Positions 47,103-59,307 of a DNA stretch of 64,000 nucleotides are shown here, piece by piece. Location: positions 7,068,001 to 7,132,000 of the forward strand of contig NW_024467120.1 in assembly GCF_017591425.1 (NCBI RefSeq), in the 5' to 3' direction. A model generated the notes under the pieces. That model made no database searches. It was not told where the DNA came from and saw only the letters and a list, made by a program, of their open reading frames with translations. Position 1 is the stretch's first letter. Each line of letters starts with the position of its first letter. This DNA is from Ochotona curzoniae. Lineage: Eukaryota > Chordata > Mammalia > Lagomorpha > Ochotonidae. The translations under genes were made by a program, and so were the position numbers.

Positions 47103-47999
47103 GTTGGTGTGACCAGTGACATACGGTGGCTGCAAGACTTGGCGTTGGCAACTGCCCTGCACCCTGTGTGCCGCGCCTGACAGTGCACTCTGGGCTTCCC
47201 TTTGCTGGAGCCTCCCTCCATTCCTCTTCAGAGGGGGAGCCCACCTGACTCCCACTTGCCTGCAGCTATGTCAGAGGCAGGAGCTTGCTTTCCTCCACCC
47301 ATGTGTGGTATGGAGCAGGTGGTGGTGGATGCTTAGGAAGAGAATCACGGTGACAATGGGTGGAGGTAGTCTTTTGTGAGACACTTTATTGTCACTGCAA
47401 AGGTCTGTGTCGGTCAGTTTTTTGGTATGCGTGTGTAAAATGAAGCAGAGCTGTGTGCTGGGTACTTAATGTTGTCTTTCTACAGTGCATTTGGAGGGGA
47501 CAATCTCTGTGTTCTTGGGGACTTATACACAGCTCTTCTAGGAGGATACCAACATCTTCCCCTATTTCTTATTCCCCTGTGTTTTGGGCGAGTCCACTTG
47601 GCAACTAAGCTGCCTTTTGTGGGAAAAGGAGCTGGTGACTGTCAAGACTGTTGAAGTCCATAGACATTGTTTCACGGACTGTATTATAGCTTTGTTTGGA
47701 AATACTTGACTGAGCAAAGGATTAGAATAAGTTAAGGGACCATTTACGTTCTACCTCTCCAGCCTTGGAAACAGAAATACTATCAGTATAGCTGAAGCCC
47801 TCCCTCCCTTTGCCACGTATTGGGCCCTTGTGTTCTGGGAATGTTTTTCACTCTCCCTTTCTTCCTTTTTGCTCCAGAAAAGCTTAGCCTTCAAAGGCAA
47901 TCTTCCCCTGCCTGTGCTTTCATAGTGCCACCCCCAGCCCATGTATGTTGTTGAACCTGCCAGTGTATTGTAACCATCTGTTCAGATGTCTGTCACCTC

Positions 48000-48107
48000 T
48001 GCCAGGCCTACATTTCAGCTCTGTGTTCTCAGCGCCGTATATAATAGCTATGGTGGCTGCAGGTACTTAGTAAGTGCTTGTGGCATGAATGAGTGAATGA
48101 ATAGGTA
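48000..48107 (+). mobile_element. L2 3' end fragment
   Basis: 'ttcagctctgtgttctcagc', 'gcaggtacttagtaagtgct' and 'gaatgagtgaatgaatagg' follow the L2 3' end. Confidence 0.65.
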
Positions 48108-48604
48108 CAATTCTTTGCTAAGGGACACCATTTTATTGTAGGATCTGTTCAGTAGAACTCCTGGTGATAGGCCCTTGCTGCTCTGATTTGAACAAATTGA
48201 ATTAAACATAAAATCCTGTAGAACAGATGCATTTACAAGTCTCTGCTCACACAGCTGCTGGGCTAGTTAATAAAAACATTGCTGTTTTGATTGGATATTC
48301 ATAGGCTTTCTCTTGTTAACTCTGGTATGGCAGTACTAGCAGGGGTTACTGACGACAGATGATTAGAGACCGAGCCAGCAATCAGAATCGAGAGACAGCA
48401 GGGAAGGGGTGTCACCGGGATGGAGGGGGTAAAGGTTTCACTGCTAGGTTTGATGAGGAAAAGCACAAATAACGTATTCATCTTTCCTGGGCCCCAACTC
48501 AGGAAGTCCTTGGCTCCACGCTCTTGGGCAGTTGTTCTAATCCACGTCCCCCTAAGTCACCTTAAGTGTTAGCAATATCCCAGCGGGTGCACACTGGTGT
48601 ATTT

Positions 48605-48760
48605 GCTGCTTATATTTTCAAAAATTTCACTTGTAGTTTCTGTCGTATAAAATGCACAGAACTTAAGGGTTCAGTACAGTGGATTTGTTCCATTTGATAC
48701 ACCCCATAGCAAGAGAATATTTCCATTCACCCCATCTGAAGAATCAATCACCCAGGTGCC
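48605..48760 (-). mobile_element. Old L1 3' UTR fragment, antisense
   Basis: 'gtcgtataaaatgcacagaa', 'gggttcagtacagtggattt' and 'tttccattcaccccatctga' resemble antisense 3' UTRs of old L1. Confidence 0.45.
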
Positions 48761-49054
48761 CCTGTCTTGAGATTGCAAATTCTGATGACTTTCCTCAGGA
48801 CGCAACACTGCTTATGGGGGTATTGGTGAGCTGAACTGTTGAACCAAGTGGACAGGGGCAAGGATCCACAGAAAGATGCTCAGAGTGGAAAGAAAATGAA
48901 GTGTTTTAGCTTAGATCTCCCTGTTGTGGCTCTGAGGAAGTGGGTTTTGTGTATGTGAACAAATGGTATTGCTAAGCCTTTGGAAGAGGCCTGTAATCAT
49001 TGCCCCATTTGCTGTTAAATTCCGAAAGCCTAGTTCTGGATCTGTCTTTAAATT

Positions 49055-49265
49055 CACTTGAATATAGCTACACAGAGGAGAGATCAAAGAATCATATGCT
49101 GGTTCGTGGCCTAGGAATCTGGAATTCCAGTGGCCCAAGGACTTGGGTCATTTTCCACTGGTTTTCTAGGGATGTTAGCAGGAAGCTGAATTAGTAGTGG
49201 AGCAACTGTGCCTTGACCTGACACTCACGGGATGCTGGCTTAGCTTGCTGTGCCACAATGCCTCC
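49055..49265 (-). mobile_element. CSINE2, antisense
   Basis: 'agctacacagaggagagatc', 'cccaaggacttgggtcattt', 'tgttagcaggaagctgaatt' and 'gcttagcttgctgtgccaca'. The middle is partly deleted. Confidence 0.7.
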
Positions 49266-51081
49266 CCGAGCCCCTCCCCATTTGCAGTTTTTAATTGGTA
49301 GCTTGTGATTGATTAGCACTACCATGATGTGGTGTGTTGTATAACTAACCATCATAACTGCGTTATGTGTGTTCATTCTCACAACTCTGAAGAAGGGGAT
49401 TTTTTTCATTGTAATCTGGTTTCCACCCCAGGCCAGAGTTGGAGGTTAATAGACTAGAGCAAAGTTGGGTAGGTAGAATTGGTAGAGCTGGGACCCTAAC
49501 CCAGTCATTTTAATTTTAGGGCCTCTGCTTTGAATCGCTGTACTAGGTCCCACCTTTGCCTGGAAACTCCACACTCCTCATTCCTTGATGCTGCTAATGA
49601 TGCTGGCTGACCATTTTGAGTGTTGACAGCACCAAAACAGACTCATTGATTAGATCTTAACTTTCATAATTTGTGTCATTTCTAAAAATGTTGTGTAGTT
49701 CTTTTGGGGGATCAGAGAAGAGTATTTAGAAAGGGTCGATACAGCAAGTTAATCTGCTGCAATAGCAGGCAATTGTTTAAACTTGAACACAGCTAATGCT
49801 GTGACTTACTCCAGCCTATTGTTGTGGATTGGTGCTTTGGGACTAGTCCACCATAGACTCTGGAGGTGAAGGCTGCATGGAAGATCCCCTGAGTGTGTGT
49901 ACTGAATTTGTCAGTGACAGTTGAAAGTATTCTGGGGACCACATGTGAGTCCCTGGTACTCGGAAACATGGGGCGCACTTGCAGCAGGTCCTTGACATTT
50001 GTGAGTTTAATATGGTGGGGTTTCAGTCATTTTAGAGCTGCCAGAATGTCTGACATTTAGTCATTTGTTGTGAAAATGCTATCAAGTTCATAGTTATAGG
50101 ATTATGAGAGTAATGCATGGAGGATCTAGCTGCCGCAGGACTCTAGTGTAAGTTGTAGCAGCTCTGCTTGTGAGCGTGAACTTGTCATGGTGCCGCGTGT
50201 CTCCTCCACTTCCAGCATGCATGGTTTTGGGAAGTCTCAGAACGCATAGCTCATCATGCCTTCTCTCCTGTCCTGCTGTGTGCCAGCTTCATTGCTGTAT
50301 GTGGTCCCCAGGGTTGCTTCCATCTCTGTCCTTCATGGAACTTGCACTTTAAAGAGATGATGATGCTTTGTTTTGCATTTTCTAATGCCCTTCTCCCTTC
50401 TTCAGGTTGTCTCAAAGCTATTTCTGCATGTGACCCTTCTCAGCTCTGGGTTGAGGCACTCTGAGTGGCATTTATTCCTTTTTATCCCCGTGCCACAGCC
50501 ACAATGGCCTCCCCTTAGCTGGTGAGTTGGGTTTATTGGTACTTTTAGTTGTAACTTTTTTGAACTTAAAACTTACTACTTTTTCCAAGAGGATGTTGTT
50601 GTTTGACCCTCCACACGGTAGATCATTCTCGTCTTGCTATTAGCCTGGAACACTGGGTGCTCAGAAACCTGAATAGAGTTGTGATAATACTAACTTTGTA
50701 AAATTAGCTACCATTGTGCTGCACCACAATCCAGAAAAGACTTAGATATGTCACACGTAGCTTTTGGTAAAGATTTCACATACCCTGTGTGCTGCCTGTA
50801 TTTGGCTTGAGAGAAGGCTGTTTTGGATTCCATATGGAGTCCTTTTCAGAGCTCATTCAGTATATACTAACCATGTGAGAGGTACTAGCTGAGTGCTGCA
50901 GGGCGACAGAAGAACTCTGCTCTTGGCTCTCAGAATACATGTGTTCCTTAAAGCAAGCACATGTTTTTGACAATTTGAACCATAACGCTTTTCGTTAGGG
51001 TTTAGGAACATATTTGGAAAAACTATGCATACTCTTGAATTCTTAATTGATCATATTTATCATGTTTTATTAGCCTTCAAA

Positions 51082-51358
51082 GCATATTTGATAAAGAAGA
51101 GAGGAGCTGACAGTTCTCATCTGCTAGTTCATTCCTCAGGTGCCTAAAGTGACTGGGGTTGGGCCAGGTTGGGTTTCCAGCTCACAATTTCAATGCATTG
51201 TGTAGGTGGCAGGCGCTCAGCTTGAGACATCAGCTGAGCCCTGCACGGTCTGCAATAGCTTGAATTGAGAATGAGACTGGGACTTCAATCCATCTACTCT
51301 GAGATTGTAGGCGAATGTTGTAGCTGGTGCCTTAATCACTAGGCTCTGGGCCCACCCT
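51082..51358 (-). mobile_element. CSINE2, antisense
   Basis: 'tctcatctgctagttcattc', 'ctggggttgggccaggttgg', 'gactgggacttcaatccatc' and 'ggtgccttaatcactaggct'. Confidence 0.7.
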
Positions 51359-52721
51359 TGACATTCATTGTTAATGTTGTTCCTCATGAAATGTTAGTGA
51401 TAAAAGTGTCTTCAGTACTGTGACAGGATAGTGGAGTCCTAATGAAGGCTCCAGCATGGAGCAGTGGGGAATTTACAGCTAAAACCATCTGTCTGCAGTC
51501 ATTGTTAGAGTACAGTGTTTTGGCTTGATAATTTTTTTTTTTTTGAATTAGCTATAGTTCATAGTAAGTATGTTGAAATTGTGGGTTTTGCCTGGAACAA
51601 TAAGATGCAAGTCAGTGAGTGAGCTTTTTGCCTTAATTCTTGGTATTTCTAAGAATTAACTTTTGTTATGTGCCATATTTTACTGAATGCTTCACAAAAA
51701 GAACTGAGTGGCGTTGGAAAAATACAGCAAAAATTGTCTTTCAACAAACAGGTGTGGACAGCCTGCCCCTTCAGAAATGTGAGTACGGTTTTGGGAAGGT
51801 GCCTCAAGGGCATGGAAAAATGAAATTTAAAAAATTTGGTGCAAAAAACTTCCAGAGTCTTTGAGTATTTGTGAGGTATTACGCTGTGTGCTGAGGCATT
51901 TACTACTCAGAAAGGTTCTCTGTATTTCTCACCTGGGGCAATTAAAGTAAGATAATTCTGATACAAGGTGATGCCTCCTTTTTCCACTTAGCCAAAATTC
52001 TTTAATCTTCTAAAGTGAAAATATGGACTTCAGGAATACAGATAAGAAACTCAGTTATCTTGATGTCTAGTAAGGTAGTAAAGAAATGTTTAAAATTATG
52101 TGAAATGCATAGTAAAATTACATAAAAATTAAAAGAAGGTTGAGTTTCTTTGGTTTTTATGAAGCAGCTTTAATTAAGCTCTTCAAGTTTTAATTAATCT
52201 CTTGAACATAAGAGATTTTTCTTCTGTCAGAGTACCTTTGGAGTTTTAAGTTTTTATACTTGAGTTCCATTTCACTTGCAAAATCCAACATACTTTAGAT
52301 CCATCGGTGATGTGGTCACTCAAGTTCACTTCCAGGTATTCTTTCTCAGCATTAAAGGAGGTCAGTTTCATTTTTTCTGCTATGGAAGCAAGCATCTTCA
52401 GGTCTGTGGTATAACTACTTCTTACAGGAAGTAATGGTTGGAACCGTTTTTATAATGAAATCCAGTATCTGCCCAGTATTAGCTGGAGTGACATCTTGTT
52501 GCTGCTTTCACTGCAATTTTTTGAGTCCCATGAGAGGGCCTGGGGACAGGCTTCCGGGGATCCTGTTGCTCAGGCTGTGTCTTCTCCCAATGATATTCTG
52601 TTACTCAGAAAAGAAGATGGGAGGAGAAATGGTTCCCGATAATAAAAACTGAGAACTTAATTACAAATAGAAAATGGAGCGGTATTTTCTGAGGGATGGC
52701 TTTTTTAAAAAAATAAATGGT

Positions 52722-52872
52722 GCTGGATGTCTCTCTCCCTCCTCTTTGGAGAGGCACCCCACCTCCTGGCTTCCTTTCCGGAGCTGCTTTTCCCCTCCCT
52801 CTCCCTTCCCTGCTCACCTGGTCCCTTGGTCCCTTCGCAAATAAACTTTCCCATCTGCAACAGAAAAAAAAA
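52722..52872 (+). mobile_element. Possible retroposed transcript or LTR fragment with poly-A
   Basis: A pyrimidine-rich sequence with 'cctcctggcttcctttccgg' and 'tgctcacctggtcccttggt' ends with AATAAA (52,840-52,845), then 18 bases, then nine A (52,864-52,872). The signal-to-tail distance is that of a polyadenylated RNA. The body resembles an LTR R/U5 end. I cannot name the family and see no clear target-site duplication. Length and left edge are uncertain. Confidence 0.4.
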
Positions 52873-52961
52873 GGATTGTGCTTTACATTGGTGCATTTGT
52901 TTACTAGTCGGCTAACACCTTCAGATGGTAGAAAGATAATATTTTCACCCAATTTTCCTTG

Positions 52962-53240
52962 AAGATTTATTTTACTTGAAAAGCAGAGTGACAGATGGAC
53001 AGACATGAGATGTCCATCCACTGATTTACTCTCCAGGTGACAATACCTTCCCGATCTTCTCCAGGTCAAAGCAGAGCCTGGAAAACCATCTTGTTCCTCA
53101 GGATGGCAGTACTTGAGCCTTCCTCTGTTGCCTTCCCAGACACATTATTAGCAAGCAAATCAGTGGCAGAGCTCCAGGGTCGGGTAGTTGCACTGCGAGT
53201 GGGACTTAAGCTGGTGCACCACCATGCCAAGTTCTGCATT
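52962..53240 (-). mobile_element. CSINE2, antisense
   Basis: 'gaagatttattttacttgaa', 'gatgtccatccactgattta', 'ggatggcagtacttgagcct' and 'cccagacacattattagcaa'. Confidence 0.75.
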
Positions 53241-55030
53241 TTCCTTACTTGGCCCCTCCCTGCACACTGCTTTTCCTGGCCATGAAATGAGCACTTTGAT
53301 TCTTCAGTTTCACATTTGTGTTTAATATTAATCTTTTTACATATTTTTTTCTCTCCTTGTATTGGCTGCAGATATTTGTCAGTATTTGTGTCTTTAGTGT
53401 TGCAAATATCTGAGCCCGTACATTGGGTCTGAGAGTAATGTTCTAATGTACTGCCAAGATTCTACCAAATTGTTTTCCATTTTGTGCTAATGAATATTCT
53501 TGTAATCCTTCCTTTTCGATTTTTAAGACTGTGATGTTTGAATCAGACCTGTTGCCATGCAGAATGACAAAACACACCCTTGCAATATTTGTATGATAAT
53601 CCACAGAGCAAAACTGTTGAGTGGGAGTGGTAGGTCATCTTTCCAGGATCAACACAGGAATTCTATGGGAGAATGTTCTTGAAGGATGGCAGGTGGCAGA
53701 GTTGAAAAACAGGTCTTTATCATGGAAATGCTGGGAGTTTTAGTTACACTGGTGTTTTGAATGGTATTGCCACAGTAGGTATGATTGTGTCCCATAGCTC
53801 ATCAGACATTTTGTCAATCAAGGTTCCCACTTCTCAGTTGGGCTTCAGCATGTTGGTGAGTGCTCAAGGTTGAATGCTCAATAATTTTTTTTTACTCAGA
53901 CCATTTTTGAGATGAAAGATTTTTGAAATGCTTGCAGCAGACTTAATGAACAAATTTATTTTACTAAGAATATCTTAAGTCAGAAAGTAAGTTTAGGAAA
54001 CAGATCAGAGGATTGCGTAGGATCTGGATTTGTCCCTGTGCTGAGCAGCACCGATGTTGGCAGTGTGTTGCTGGTTTCATGTCTCTTCTGAAATGCTGCT
54101 GCTCAGATTTCACATTCTATTTAGTTTTAGTTTCTGTACTCTTAGGAAAGGGCTCAGGAAATTGAATTACATATTATGTCTTCAGTTTTAAAAACCTGAC
54201 ACATTCTGAATGGTGGTTTGGAGTAAAGCCTGGTGTTCTGGGAGGGGATGGTGCAGCAGTTAGGGTTGGTCACTGTGGGTGGAGCGCCCCACAGCATGCT
54301 GAGTGAGAGGTAGGAGGATTCAGTTTTGTCCAGGTCAACAGCAGTGTCTGGGTAGTCAGGCACAACAGATGGGCATCTTGGAATTTGGGTCAAACGGGTG
54401 GAGTACTTCCCTGGGCCTGCAGGATGAAGATGCAGAACCTTCCTATCTGTGGGAAGGGAGCCAGGTGGGTGGGTGAGCCTTTCCCTGTGTGTAAATGCCA
54501 AGCACTCAGAGTTCACAACTCCCTGCTAAGGCCTCCATGAGTTAAGGCTCAAGCTGAAATCCCTGAGAAGTTACGCAGTTGAAAAGATGCATTTGTTCAA
54601 TACGACTCTTGAATAATTTAACGTGTGCCAGCTTGCTAGTGCATGGAACAGAGATGAGAGCAACCCGTTCTGTTGAACAGCTGTCAGTCCAGTGAGGCAC
54701 ATTTCTATCTAGAACCGTGAAAAGAGAACTTACACTTTGCTCGCACCCAATCTACTTGCCTCTGATTTTACTTCACACAGACTCTAAGCTCCTCCACTGT
54801 GCCTGATAATTGGTTTTCTGTGTTCCTACACTTCTGTGGCCTGCCCCTTACCCCATCACACCTGCTCCAGGTCATCGCTCCTGCAGCTTTCTGCTTTCTC
54901 CGCTGGATCCACCCTCCCTCTTTGCCCAGTGTTTGTCATCAAACATGCTTTGGTACATCCTACAGTAATCTCCTTCCCTAACATACACTCTTCTGTATCT
55001 AATTTCTAGTTTCCTTTTTCACATTTGATT

Positions 55031-55275
55031 ATTATTTTGATACAGTTCCATATTCTCTTATCCCCTCCCCAATTCCCTCCCCCCCCCCCCCCAGTTCCTC
55101 CATATCATTACTAACATAGTACTTCACACACAGTCATATACCCATCATTGCAGACATGGACAATGGCAGAGTCCAAAATCCTATTGTCAAGATAAAGTAA
55201 AAGGTTTCATTGTAAGTCCATTTTGTCTGGAAGCAGAAATGCATACTACACTGCATTTAATAGCAAATCTCCTCC
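55031..55275 (-). mobile_element. Lagomorph L1 3' UTR, antisense, with 14-C run
   Basis: 'tattattttgatacagttcc', a C run at 55,079-55,092, 'cattgcagacatggacaatg', 'tcctattgtcaagataaagt' and 'ttttgtctggaagcagaaat'. It shares this order with the copies at 24.72 and 59.31 kb. 5'-truncated before ORF2. Confidence 0.75.
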
Positions 55276-55466
55276 CAAGGAGTTGTTCACACTGCCTGCG
55301 TTTGTTCTGTCATCCCTCTTTTCTAGAAATTCTCTTGTTTAAGAGACCTCAAGATGGCCCAATGCCTGCCTCTTCCCAGTCCTTATCTTGGTCCTTTTCT
55401 GTTAGCGCTTGTCCTCCCTGATAGCTCTTGATTTGCTCATCCAGTCTTTACTTGGCCTCTTGCACG

Positions 55467-55480
55467 CTGCCCTCTCGTGG
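55467..55480 (-). promoter_or_regulatory. CTCF-like motif, minus strand (13 of 14)
   Basis: The reverse complement reads CCACGAGAGGGCAG, fitting CCASYAGRKGGCRS at all but one position. It lies near the right end of the SINE-poor block. Confidence 0.45.
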
Positions 55481-56142
55481 TGGTCACTGGTTCTTTCCTA
55501 TTTCCCTGTTTTCTTGAGTCATCTTTGCTACCTTTCCTTCATTTTATAATATCTAAATGGTGCAGTGCCTCCAAGGCACTTTAGATCTTCAATTTTCTAC
55601 CTAAGCTCACTTTTTGGAGACCTTCATAGAAAATATCTAGCTTTTATGTACTTTACGTTGATTCTCCCACATTTGACAGAGCTTGAGAAAATTCATGGAA
55701 AATTCACATTACCTTTTAATTCCATTTGATTACGAACCTTCTGAAGCCCTCTGGTGTGTACTTATCCATGGACTCTGCTTGTTGATCTGTAGGTGGTGTG
55801 TCTGAAACTTGTGATCTTCCCCATGGAGCTGCTTGTGACAGTTGTCCTGTCTCAGGAGAAGGAACGTGTAGTCTTGTAATTGCTTGGGTTGGAACCTTTG
55901 GAATGAAAAAAAAAAAAAACACTGTGCTTGCTTTCATGGCACACATTGAATTTTTCAGCCAGTCCTCTTGTCTAAGCCATATTCAGACATCTGTTTATCA
56001 CCTCCGCTTAGGCTAGCACCTTGGTGTAAGCCAGTTCATCATCTTGCCTACAGGATAGTTACCTGGTTTCTCTCATACAATGAGAGATCGTTTGAACCTG
56101 AATCAGGTTATTTCCCTCTCTGGCTCAGCAGCTGCTTCACTG

Positions 56143-56285
56143 TCCCATAGAACTTAATGCAACCGTGGAAATATTCCATTCTGTGCTAATATGGCAGCCA
56201 TTGGTACATGTGACTAAGTATTTGAAATCTGACAAGTGTCATTGAGGAACAGAATTATAAAGATTAATTGATAGCCACATGAGTG
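56143..56285 (+). mobile_element. MER3-like hAT DNA transposon fossil
   Basis: 'cccatagaacttaatgcaac', 'ggaaatattccattctgtgc', 'taatatggcagccattggta', 'tatttgaaatctgacaagtg' and 'cattgaggaacagaattata' follow the MER3 order. The family name is from memory. Non-autonomous and ancient. Confidence 0.6.
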
Positions 56286-56339
56286 AACAATTTCAATCAT
56301 TTCCCATAGTATCCAGTGGTCCGGACTCCTCTAGCTCTT

Positions 56340-56740
56340 TTGTGGTAGCTCATCTCCTACCACAGCCACCCTGATGATCTGGCTGTTCTCTGAATGTACC
56401 TGGTGTACATGCATTTGCTGCTCCTTCATGCACACAGTGTTCTTTCCCAGGCAGCAGCTTGTTTCCTCATCCCAGGTCTTGATTCATGTGTTCGCTTATG
56501 AAAGACCCTCCCTAACTGTCCTACGTAGGGTAGCCCTGCTGTCTTGTCTCTAGTCTTCTTTACTGCCTTAGAGTACTGATCACCGTCCAGTGTGTCCTGT
56601 GTTCATTTATGATCTTTCCCACCAGCATGTAAGCTGATGAGATCGGGGGTCTTATCTGGTGCCCCTGGTGTAGCAGAGCCTGGCACGGCTCCCTTCCTGC
56701 AGGAGGCACTCAGTACATATGTGGTTAATGAGTAGTAATT
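56340..56740 (+). mobile_element. L2 3' part
   Basis: 'gaaagaccctccctaactgt', 'gagtactgatcaccgtccag', 'caccagcatgtaagctgatg', 'agcctggcacggctcccttc' and 'ggcactcagtacatatgtgg' are the L2 3' end in order. Confidence 0.75.
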
Positions 56741-58513
56741 AGAGTCAAAGGAATCTGCTCCTGTTGGTGTTTGAACAAAGGCTTCTTAGGAATTAGAGGA
56801 ATTAGTAATGACTTCTGCTTCAGAACTTGCTTCATAGATACTGAACCTTACATTTTAAAAGCGTTCAAGTTCTCTGGTTTTAGTAGGGAGATTGCAATTA
56901 CCTGACTTAGTTGGAATTTTAGCTTTACCTTGTTTTTAATAGTGCTAGCACTTTGACAAAAAAAAGTTTGTGTATTCATGTAAGTTGTGTTACATGGTGA
57001 ACTCTGCTGGGCCCTGGTGGTGCGAAGATGAATACGGTGTTTCAGGGAACTCGGTGTATTTGGAGTTAGTGAGGTTATAGTGCAATTATAGAAGGTTCAA
57101 GGTCATCTTTATTTCCATAAGCATCTCATGTGCTATATTCATCATTTAATGATTATTTAATATTTCTATCTTATTCCATCAGCACTGTATGACTGTTCTT
57201 CCTCACCCCCAGTGGGTGGTTTGCTTTAAGCCGTCGCTGATAGAGTTGATGTTTCCTGGCTTTATCCTCTCCTTTTCTCAGTGGCTTGGAAATTTTATGG
57301 GAAATTAATTGGGATAATAAAAGCCATCAGTCTCAGTTTCTGAATCCTGTACATGCTTTTGGAAAGTAAACGTGAGCTGTTGCGATCGTCACTGTAAAAG
57401 GAGTCCTGCCTCTTTCACAGTGATAACCTTGGTCAGCTGCAGAATAGATGCTGCGGGAAGATTTGACTTTACGGCTTGTTAAAATCCAGCAGAAATAAAT
57501 CACAGTTGTGCCTTGGTTCCCTGGTCCTAGATTGTTGATTCATTTAGGTGTCCGGGTGCTAACTGAACTCTTCAAAAATCCTATTTTCCCACCTAACGCA
57601 AAGAATATATTCTTCAAAGCTGCCTTCCACATCCCCTTCTCACCCAAGAATTCTCCTTTCAGCCCAGTTGCCTCTGTGACTCTGATTTTTTTTGAGCCCA
57701 CCTTTGAATTTAGGACTTGTAAAATTATAAACATTTATAAATGTTTGATCTCTATGTCCGTGGAAGAGCTTTAAAAATCTTCTTTAATCTCTGAGATGCG
57801 GCAGTCAGGAATAAGGCATCTTCGATTACAGAATCTCTTTGAAGTTTTTTCTATTTCAGTTTTTCCCTCTAGCACTCCTGCATTCCGTGACTCTGAGGTA
57901 GAATTTTATTAATTTTTCCCCCTTTTGTTTAGGACTCTTTGGCAGTCTCTCAAAAGTTCAGAGGCAAAATTAGTAAAATTGTACTTTGATTGAACTCTGC
58001 TCATTGTTTTCTAACTCTGCTTCTCTACCGAGTTGGGTAGGGAGCTCTTAAATACTTCAAATGAAGTCTCTCTTTTTTTTTCTGCTTTTGATGTAGAGAT
58101 CGTCCTAAAAATGAATGCATATTTCCCTTGACTTACCATAAAGCCCAAGTCAGCCAAGATGTCCATAATTTCGTTTAGCCGTTTTCCATTTTGGTTTTAC
58201 AGACCTAAATATGTAAGATCAATTTTGTTACATGAAGAACTTTTTATCCTTTATGTTTTTATCCTTTTACAATGTGTTTTGTTTTTGACTTTTGATGTTA
58301 ACGTATTTGAGAAGCACACGTGCCCGCCCATTAGCTGACATAGTCCTCCTTAGTCTCCACTCACCCGAATACTCACTGGTCAAAATTTGATCGACAGAAT
58401 CCAATTTGTAAAATGAACAATTTAAAATTTTATACTGGAACATTTTGTACTGTTTCATAAATCAGTTTTGGTCCACATGATATAAAAGCTTAGGTATAAG
58501 ACATGGTTGTTCT

Positions 58514-58645
58514 GGGCCCAGCATAGTAGCTTAGTGGCTAAAGTCCTCTCCTTTCACACACACTGTGATCCCATATGATCGCCGGTTCATGTCCGTCTGC
58601 TCCAGTTCCCTTCCAGTTCCCTGCTTGTGGCCTGGCATGCTCGTG
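58514..58645 (+). mobile_element. CSINE 5' part, sense
   Basis: 'gggcccagcatagtagctta' head, 'ggctaaagtcctctcctttc' and 'ttccctgcttgtggcctgg', then the copy stops. Confidence 0.88.
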
Positions 58646-58744
58646 CATGAAGGTTAGCTAGCTGAGCCATTGTGCTGTCTAATCTTAAGGCTTTATTTTA
58701 GAAATTGGAGAGGTGGTGAACAGTTAACAGTGTAGATGGTGGTG

Positions 58745-58935
58745 ACAGGTTACTAAAAGCCAGCTGCCTTGCTGTGTTAACCTTGGGCAAGTTGTTTAAC
58801 ATCTCTACTGCTTCCTCAACTAGAAAATGAGGTCAGTAGCGCCTATTCCACATGGTTGAGTAGGAGGAAATGAATTTACATTGCAATATTTAAGCATATT
58901 GCACTTAGGAATGCTTGAGTATAGTATGAAGAATG
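58745..58935 (+). mobile_element. MIR
   Basis: 'gttaaccttgggcaagttgt', 'ttaacatctctactgcttcc', 'tcaactagaaaatgaggtca' and 'ttaagcatattgcacttagg' follow the MIR order, including the conserved core. One of the better preserved old repeats here. Confidence 0.8.
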
Positions 58936-59307
58936 AACACAGAAGTAGTAGGCCTTTACTACTTAGGTAATTGTGTTGCTGTTTTTGTGGAATTAACGTG
59001 CCTGTATGTTTGAGTTGTTGCTGTGTCACTTTACAGTCATAGAATTGGGTTTTTTTCAGCATAATTCTTCCTATTTTAAACAAATTATATTGTTATACCT
59101 GAAAGATTGTATTATGTAGTTGCAATGATGCATGACTGCAGATACAAATGACTTACTGTGGTCAATGGAAGGGTACCCTTATTTTATTAATAGTAATTAT
59201 AATTTTTACCTAATATGTTTTTCTGAAAACCTGGCTTGATAACCCTTTTCACCCTTCCTTAATCTAGTGTAGTTTTGTCTTCTGCTGCATGGACTGTCTC
59301 TAGCGTT

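Larger units (their letters stand above)
35103..58513 (+). other. CDKAL1: CDKAL1 intron 3, SINE-poor middle part
   Basis: Over 23.4 kb I recognise only five lagomorph SINEs, against about forty in the other 40.6 kb. No young CSINE lies in 42.51-58.51 kb. Much of it is AT-rich and repeat-free by eye: 35,640-39,100, 40,000-42,210, 42,510-46,550, 49,270-51,080, 51,360-52,700, 53,250-54,980 and 56,740-58,510. I see no exon or gene in these. A 29-T run lies at 35,606-35,634. The listed L2, MIR, L1 and MER fragments account for part of the rest. Confidence 0.65.

Noticed and set aside
52605..53069. 154-codon minus-strand open frame
   Set aside because: It spans the poly-A element and part of a CSINE2; no family resemblance.
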